Shown: in pieces, positions 34,867 to 37,723 of the stretch
How the letters are laid out: every line of letters starts with the position of its first letter
How positions within the stretch are numbered: the stretch's first letter is position 1
Source: an uncultured Eubacteriales bacterium
GTDB lineage: Bacteria; Bacillota; Clostridia; Peptostreptococcales; Anaerovoracaceae
Assembly: GCA_910583765.1 (NCBI GenBank)
Contig: CAJTYS010000038.1
Location: forward strand, 1 to 37,723
DNA: 37,723 nucleotides
Direction: 5' to 3'
The notes under the pieces: model-generated
Seen by the model: the letters and a program-made list of their open reading frames with translations, nothing else
Databases searched by the model: none
Told to the model about the DNA's origin: nothing
Made by a program: the position numbers and the translations under genes

Positions 34867-36081
34867 TCACAGATATTGAGAGACTCTGTCCTTGAACAAC
34901 ACCATGAGCTGGCTCAGCACCAGATCCCAGTTTCGGTAACGTTGCGTCCATTTGCTCTGGACGTTTTGCGTTGTCAAATAAAGCATCTTCTCCAAGGAAA
35001 CGTCGCTGGGGAAGACGCTTTTTGTTTTGGTCGCTTTCCGGAATTGACGGTTCACCCCTTCGATGATGTTGGTGGTGTACATGATTCTACGGATGTGGTC
35101 ACTGAACTGGAAGAACGGACTCACGTCTTCCCAATTTTGCTCCCAGTTGCTGATGGCGTAAGGATACTTGTCACCCCAGGTTTCCTTCAACGCTTCCAGT
35201 TCGGATAAAGCCAGGTCTTCCGTGGGCGCTTTGTACACCGATTTGAAGTCCGCCGCGAATCGCTCCAGGTCTTTGTACGACACGTATTTGAAAGAATTTC
35301 GTAACATGTGGATGACGCATCTTTGCACTTGGGAATCCGGGAACACCGCATGAATGGCCTCTTTAAAGCCGCTGAGACCGTCCACGCAGAAAAACAGCAC
35401 GTCTTTGACGCCTCTGTTTCGTAGGTCGTTGAGCACGCCTAACCAAAACTTGGATGATTCGTTGGCGCCGATGGTGATGCTTAGAATGTCCTTTGTTCCA
35501 TCTAGAGTCACGCCCAGCACGACGTAAGCCGCCCGATTGTGGATCCTCCCGTCCTCCCGCACTTTGTAATGAATCGCGTCCATGAACACGAACGGATACA
35601 CGGACTCCAATGGGCGAGATTGCCACTCCTTGACGCTGGGCAGGATTTTGTCCGTGATTTTGCTGACCATTTCCGCTGACAACTCGATTCCGTACAGATC
35701 TTGAAGCTGATCGTGGATATTCCGGGTCGTCATGCCCCGCCCGTATAGGGAGATGATTTTCTCTTCGATGCCCGAGATGTCCCTTTGATGTTTGGGAAGG
35801 ATCATCGGCTCGAATTCTCCGTTTCGGTCTCGCGGCACGTCCACTTGGAATTGGCCGTACTGACTCTTCACGGTTTTCGGAGAGTAGCCGTTGCGTTTGT
35901 TTTCCGTGTCCACGCCTTCCTTGTTGTTTTTCGCGTATCCGATGGAAGCTTCCATTTCCGCTTCCAAGAGTTCTTGCAGGATGTCCTTGAAACTCTCTTT
36001 GAAGAGAGCGTAAATGTCTCCAACTTCTTTGATGTCGTTTTCCGCGATGATTTGTCGTAATTGCTCTTTGGGGATTCCCAT
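34867..36081 (-). CDS. IS256-family (Mutator-type) transposase
   Basis: The 404-aa protein has full family length. The DDE triad is visible: D in VFMDAIHYKVRE, D in VLFFCVDGLSGFKEAI and E in TTNIIEGVNRQFRKATK. The N-terminal region (LLEAEMEASIGYAKN, KTVKSQYGQFQVDVPRDRNG) is also typical. AAAGGAG lies seven bases before the ATG. The frame is undamaged, so the element may still be active. Confidence 0.97.
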   Translation of the reverse strand: MGIPKEQLRQIIAENDIKEVGDIYALFKESFKDILQELLEAEMEASIGYAKNNKEGVDTENKRNGYSPKTVKSQYGQFQVDVPRDRNGEFEPMILPKHQRDISGIEEKIISLYGRGMTTRNIHDQLQDLYGIELSAEMVSKITDKILPSVKEWQSRPLESVYPFVFMDAIHYKVREDGRIHNRAAYVVLGVTLDGTKDILSITIGANESSKFWLGVLNDLRNRGVKDVLFFCVDGLSGFKEAIHAVFPDSQVQRCVIHMLRNSFKYVSYKDLERFAADFKSVYKAPTEDLALSELEALKETWGDKYPYAISNWEQNWEDVSPFFQFSDHIRRIMYTTNIIEGVNRQFRKATKTKSVFPSDVSLEKMLYLTTQNVQSKWTQRYRNWDLVLSQLMVLFKDRVSQYL

Positions 36082-36173
36082 AAAAAAGCTCCTTTCTGAA
36101 TTTGGGTATTCATATCCAATCTTTTCCAGAAATGTGCTTTTTCATTCGTAGACACAGAATTTTTTACACTACC

Positions 36174-36181
36174 GTACACCA
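36174..36181. repeat. Right target-site duplication of the IS256-family element
   Basis: GTACACCA, matching 34544-34551. It also belongs to the acceptor stem and CCA end of the half-tRNA. Confidence 0.85.
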
Positions 36182-36216
36182 TCGGGGGTTCGAACCCCGG
36201 ACACCCTGATTAAGAG
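36174..36216 (-). pseudogene. 3' half of tRNA-Lys(CTT): attachment-site copy of an integrated element
   Basis: On the minus strand, 36216 to 36174 joined across the IS to 34543-34542 reads as a perfect tRNA 3' half. It has anticodon loop CTCTTAA (anticodon CTT), 3' anticodon stem TCAGG, variable GTGTC, T arm CGGGG-TTCGAAC-CCCCG, acceptor ATGGTGT, discriminator A and CCA. The 5' half is absent: upstream sequence (GCTTGCGC and beyond) cannot form a D arm or the ACACCAT acceptor strand. Homology starts exactly in the anticodon loop, a usual tyrosine-integrase crossover boundary. The native terminator is kept on the far side. It is therefore best read as the distal att copy of an island extending to the right. 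Confidence 0.8.
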
Positions 36217-36288
36217 GCGCAAGCAATGGGTATCGAGCGTGAACACTTGACATTTTTTTGCCCTAGAAGGTCTTGGCCTCAAACAATG

Positions 36289-36432
36289 TCACAAAAACCT
36301 CGTTCGCTTCATCGCTATGATATTCGCAATGGAATATTTGACCATTTCAGCGGGTTTGATAATGGATGTCTCACCCACGCTCACGCCTCCGCCGTGCGTT
36401 TCCAAACAAAATTCATCTGATGAACGCATCAT
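36289..36432 (-). CDS. Possible small protein (47 aa), unknown
   Basis: This open frame (MMRSSDEFCLETH...KPAEMVKYSIANIIAMKRTRFL) overlaps the end of the preceding gene by 20 bp, like the other overlaps in this small gene set. The ribosome site is weak. The segment GVSVGETSIIKPAEMVKYSI looks protein-like, but I do not recognise a family; it may also be the remnant of a longer gene. The rest of 36217-36412 shows nothing else. Confidence 0.3.
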   Translation of the reverse strand: MMRSSDEFCLETHGGGVSVGETSIIKPAEMVKYSIANIIAMKRTRFL

Positions 36433-36709
36433 AATATTTCATGATCATTTCATCTGTCGCATCGTACATATTGTTCCCTAAAAAATAATCTCTCAATTCT
36501 TCAATGCAAAAATTGAGTTCACCGATTCGATGTTTATTTTTCGGGTCTGTTTTTATCAACTCTAAAAAATCAATTGCTTTTTTACAAAAGCCTTCTTTTC
36601 TTTGTTCGTTTCCTCTATTTTTCCAACTTATCGCTCTTCCGACTTCGCTTCCCACATTTGCCAATTGCTCATGAATCGGCATTGCGAACCACGTCACAGT
36701 TCTATCCAT
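36413..36709 (-). CDS. Conserved-looking hypothetical protein (98 aa)
   Basis: The small protein begins MDRTVTWFAMPIHEQLANVG and ends YDATDEMIMKYYDAFIR. It appears all-helical with no membrane segment or nucleic-acid motif. The pattern (WFAMPIHEQLANVGSEVGRAISWKNRGN) resembles an uncharacterised family I have seen in Firmicutes, but no function is known to me. Its start lies 16 bp inside the DUF5674 gene, so the two are translationally coupled and may form a complex. Confidence 0.65.
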   Translation of the reverse strand: MDRTVTWFAMPIHEQLANVGSEVGRAISWKNRGNEQRKEGFCKKAIDFLELIKTDPKNKHRIGELNFCIEELRDYFLGNNMYDATDEMIMKYYDAFIR

Positions 36710-37041
36710 TTTCTCACCACCTCTTCGATTTTCTGTCTAATAGCAGGATCCGCGACATATCTCCCAACCCTTGGATACCCCGCTTCTCGGTTCCTTGGCG
36801 GATTGATCATTGAATCGAACTCAATGTCTCCAGTGTCATAATAAATATTGATTCCATATAAAAATTGTTGCTTGGACCCATGTTCTAACAACTGTTGTTC
36901 TAAATCACAATGCATCTCAGCGTTCACAGCGACCAATTCTCTGTCCACATCAACAACTGCCTTAGTCATAAACAAATCGTTGAAATATGATTCCTCAGTT
37001 TCTAAGTCCTTTTTGTTTATTTTCTTATTTAATATCACCAT
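36694..37041 (-). CDS. DUF5674 family protein
   Basis: The 115-aa protein resembles DUF5674: KAVVDVDRELVAVNAEMHCDLEQQLLEHGSKQQ... followed by INIYYDTGDIEFDSMINPPRN and a short helical end (VADPAIRQKIEEVVRKWIEL). Length and motif order fit the family. The family has no established function. It is coupled by overlap to the 98-aa gene downstream and preceded at 112 bp by an AbrB-type antitoxin gene. This setting suggests, but does not show, a toxin-antitoxin-like unit. Confidence 0.75.
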   Translation of the reverse strand: MVILNKKINKKDLETEESYFNDLFMTKAVVDVDRELVAVNAEMHCDLEQQLLEHGSKQQFLYGINIYYDTGDIEFDSMINPPRNREAGYPRVGRYVADPAIRQKIEEVVRKWIEL

Positions 37042-37153
37042 TCCATGCTCCTACGTCTCTGAACCTTTGAACCGCTTTCATTTTAGCATAAAAGAGAAAA
37101 TGATTCCTCTGATTTTCATTGCGCCATGATAAGGCTCTCGCAAGACTCGCGCA

Positions 37154-37411
37154 TCAATACCTTCTGACTTCTTTTCGAATTTCCTTCATGTATTCCTGCA
37201 TCTGTTCTTCCGTTTCAAACCCTGCTTCCTTGGCAGCTTCTCGAAAACCTTCTTCCACTCGCTGAAATGCGATATTCGCTGCGTTTTCAATATAAAAACG
37301 TCCTTTTTCTTCTAAAATCAGAACTTTGTCCCCTATGTTTAATCTAAGTCTATCCCGCACCGACATGGGTATCGTGATTTGCCCTTTATTTGAAATTCTA
37401 GCGACTTCCAT
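37154..37411 (-). CDS. AbrB/MazE/SpoVT-type antitoxin or regulator
   Basis: The 85-aa protein has an N-terminal swapped-hairpin AbrB DNA-binding domain (MEVARISNKGQITIPMSVR, then RLNIGDKVLILEEKGRFYIEN) and a helical C terminus (residues 50-85) that in antitoxins wraps the toxin. No PIN or MazF-type toxin gene follows; the next gene is DUF5674. A decayed copy of its 5' end lies at 29674-29760. It probably represses its own operon. Confidence 0.85.
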   Translation of the reverse strand: MEVARISNKGQITIPMSVRDRLRLNIGDKVLILEEKGRFYIENAANIAFQRVEEGFREAAKEAGFETEEQMQEYMKEIRKEVRRY

Positions 37412-37630
37412 GGCGACTCCTTTTTAACTAAAGTAACTCTCCAACACCTAAGTTTTCTTTTTTTACACGTTCCTCACCATAGCTTCACACATGGTCGCAA
37501 CGCACTCCTTGGATTAATTTCATATTACCACAACGCTTTATGCTTTTCAAGAAATTCCGAAATCACGCTTTTATCACGTCCTTCCCCTTCATTCGTGATC
37601 CCGTATTCATCTCAAGCCATAAATCTATAT
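37412..37630. other. Intergenic region left of the last leader
   Basis: AT-rich sequence upstream of the divergent antitoxin gene. No open frame of note, RNA family or repeat was recognised. It must hold the antitoxin promoter, but no clear -35/-10 pair was identified. Confidence 0.4.
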
Positions 37631-37636
37631 TATAAT
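37631..37636 (+). promoter_or_regulatory. Predicted -10 box of the gene starting at the right edge
   Basis: TATAAT within an AT-rich stretch, with no good -35 at 17 bp. Transcription would start at about 37643, only about 15 bases before the hairpin. Confidence 0.35.
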
Positions 37637-37656
37637 ATTGATACGCATCTATGACT

Positions 37657-37692
37657 AAGAGCGGACACGTTTTCCCGTGTCCGCTCTTTTTC
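37657..37692 (+). terminator. Strong intrinsic terminator hairpin in a gene leader (possible attenuator)
   Basis: AAGAGCGGACACG (37657-37669) pairs perfectly with CGTGTCCGCTCTT (37676-37688) around a 6-base loop and is followed by TTTTC. It lies between a TATAAT and a ribosome site for a gene beyond the window, so it may be a 5' attenuator instead of an end-of-gene terminator. Confidence 0.8.
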
Positions 37693-37707
37693 TCTCATCA
37701 TAATTAT

Positions 37708-37713
37708 AGGAGG
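37708..37713 (+). promoter_or_regulatory. Ribosome binding site of a gene beginning at the window edge
   Basis: AGGAGG is followed eight bases later by AT, the last two bases of the window. If the next base is G, a plus-strand gene starts at 37722. Confidence 0.5.
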
Positions 37714-37723
37714 ACCACATCAT

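Larger units (their letters stand above)
34552..36173 (-). mobile_element. IS256-family insertion sequence, complete with inverted repeats
   Basis: The 1622-bp element is bounded by imperfect terminal inverted repeats. The left end reads GAGGGTGTAAAATTTCTTGT and the complement of the right end reads GGTAGTGTAAAAAATTCTGT. Both are flanked by GTACACCA direct repeats. One intact transposase lies inside, with about 90 bp upstream of it and an unusually long 315-bp tail downstream. Insertion split the acceptor stem of a tRNA-Lys 3' half. Confidence 0.88.

Noticed and set aside
34471..34951. 131-137-aa minus-strand frames in the IS tail
   Set aside because: They cross the IS boundary or overlap the transposase end out of frame and show Arg/Pro-rich composition typical of shadow frames.
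36170..36240. Possible complete tRNA on the plus strand, from GGGGTTCGAACCCC
   Set aside because: The sequence is nearly palindromic, but only the minus strand gives a valid T arm, anticodon loop and CCA. Neither strand gives a 5' half.
1..37723. CRISPR arrays, rRNA genes and complete tRNA genes
   Set aside because: No regularly spaced repeats, rRNA-like segments or full cloverleaf sequences were seen by eye.

Overview
The window looks like chromosome of a low-to-mid G+C anaerobic Clostridia-type Firmicute. The evidence is strong AAGGAGG ribosome binding sites, sigma-54 activators next to amino-acid and TRAP-transport genes, a clostripain-type secreted protease, many hybrid sensor kinases, and expanded PD-(D/E)XK 'transposase-like' nucleases and AAA-ATPase-like/DUF1703 genes. 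The species cannot be named from the sequence alone.

Left part (1-12.6 kb). After the first codons of a class III aminotransferase come a sigma-54 activator (184-1917) and a saccharopine-dehydrogenase-like oxidoreductase. A five-gene minus-strand operon follows further on: TRAP transporter dctP-dctQ-dctM, a D-2-hydroxyacid dehydrogenase and a DapA/NanA-type lyase. The oxidoreductase and the TRAP operon each have a textbook -24/-12 promoter (TTGGCAC-N5-TTGCT). A third such promoter drives an MFS permease, an AbgB-like amidohydrolase and a second sigma-54 activator at 34.1-29.8 kb. Together these look like a nitrogen/carbon-compound uptake and catabolism regulon. Two Rpn-like nuclease genes with the same promoter and leader sit divergently from two of these sigma-54 promoters, and each is followed by an AAA-ATPase-like gene of a different subfamily. 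The first ATPase gene is intact and the second is truncated. A frameshifted Schlafen/AlbA_2 gene lies beside the first pair.

Middle (15-26 kb). A GNAT acetyltransferase and an AraC-type regulator are divergent. Next comes a signalling block: a soluble PAS/hybrid kinase (minus strand), divergent from an operon of a stand-alone receiver, a membrane hybrid kinase with receiver and HPt, and a membrane hybrid kinase whose C terminus is a complete DegV (fatty-acid-binding) domain. None of these proteins has a DNA-binding or enzymatic output domain.

Right part (26-37.7 kb). A secreted clostripain-family protease with Ig-like and Fn3-like repeats lies just downstream of a decayed AbrB-antitoxin fragment. 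The activator-amidohydrolase-MFS operon follows. At 34.5-36.2 kb a 1.6-kb IS256-family element with 8-bp target duplications is inserted in the 3' half of a tRNA-Lys(CTT) gene. That half-tRNA lacks its 5' half but keeps the terminator, as expected of the attachment site at the distal end of an integrated element. Sequence to the right (DUF5674 gene, small unknown genes, an AbrB-type antitoxin, and a leader with a strong hairpin before the next gene) is therefore probably the edge of a genomic island whose intact tRNA and integrase would lie beyond the window.
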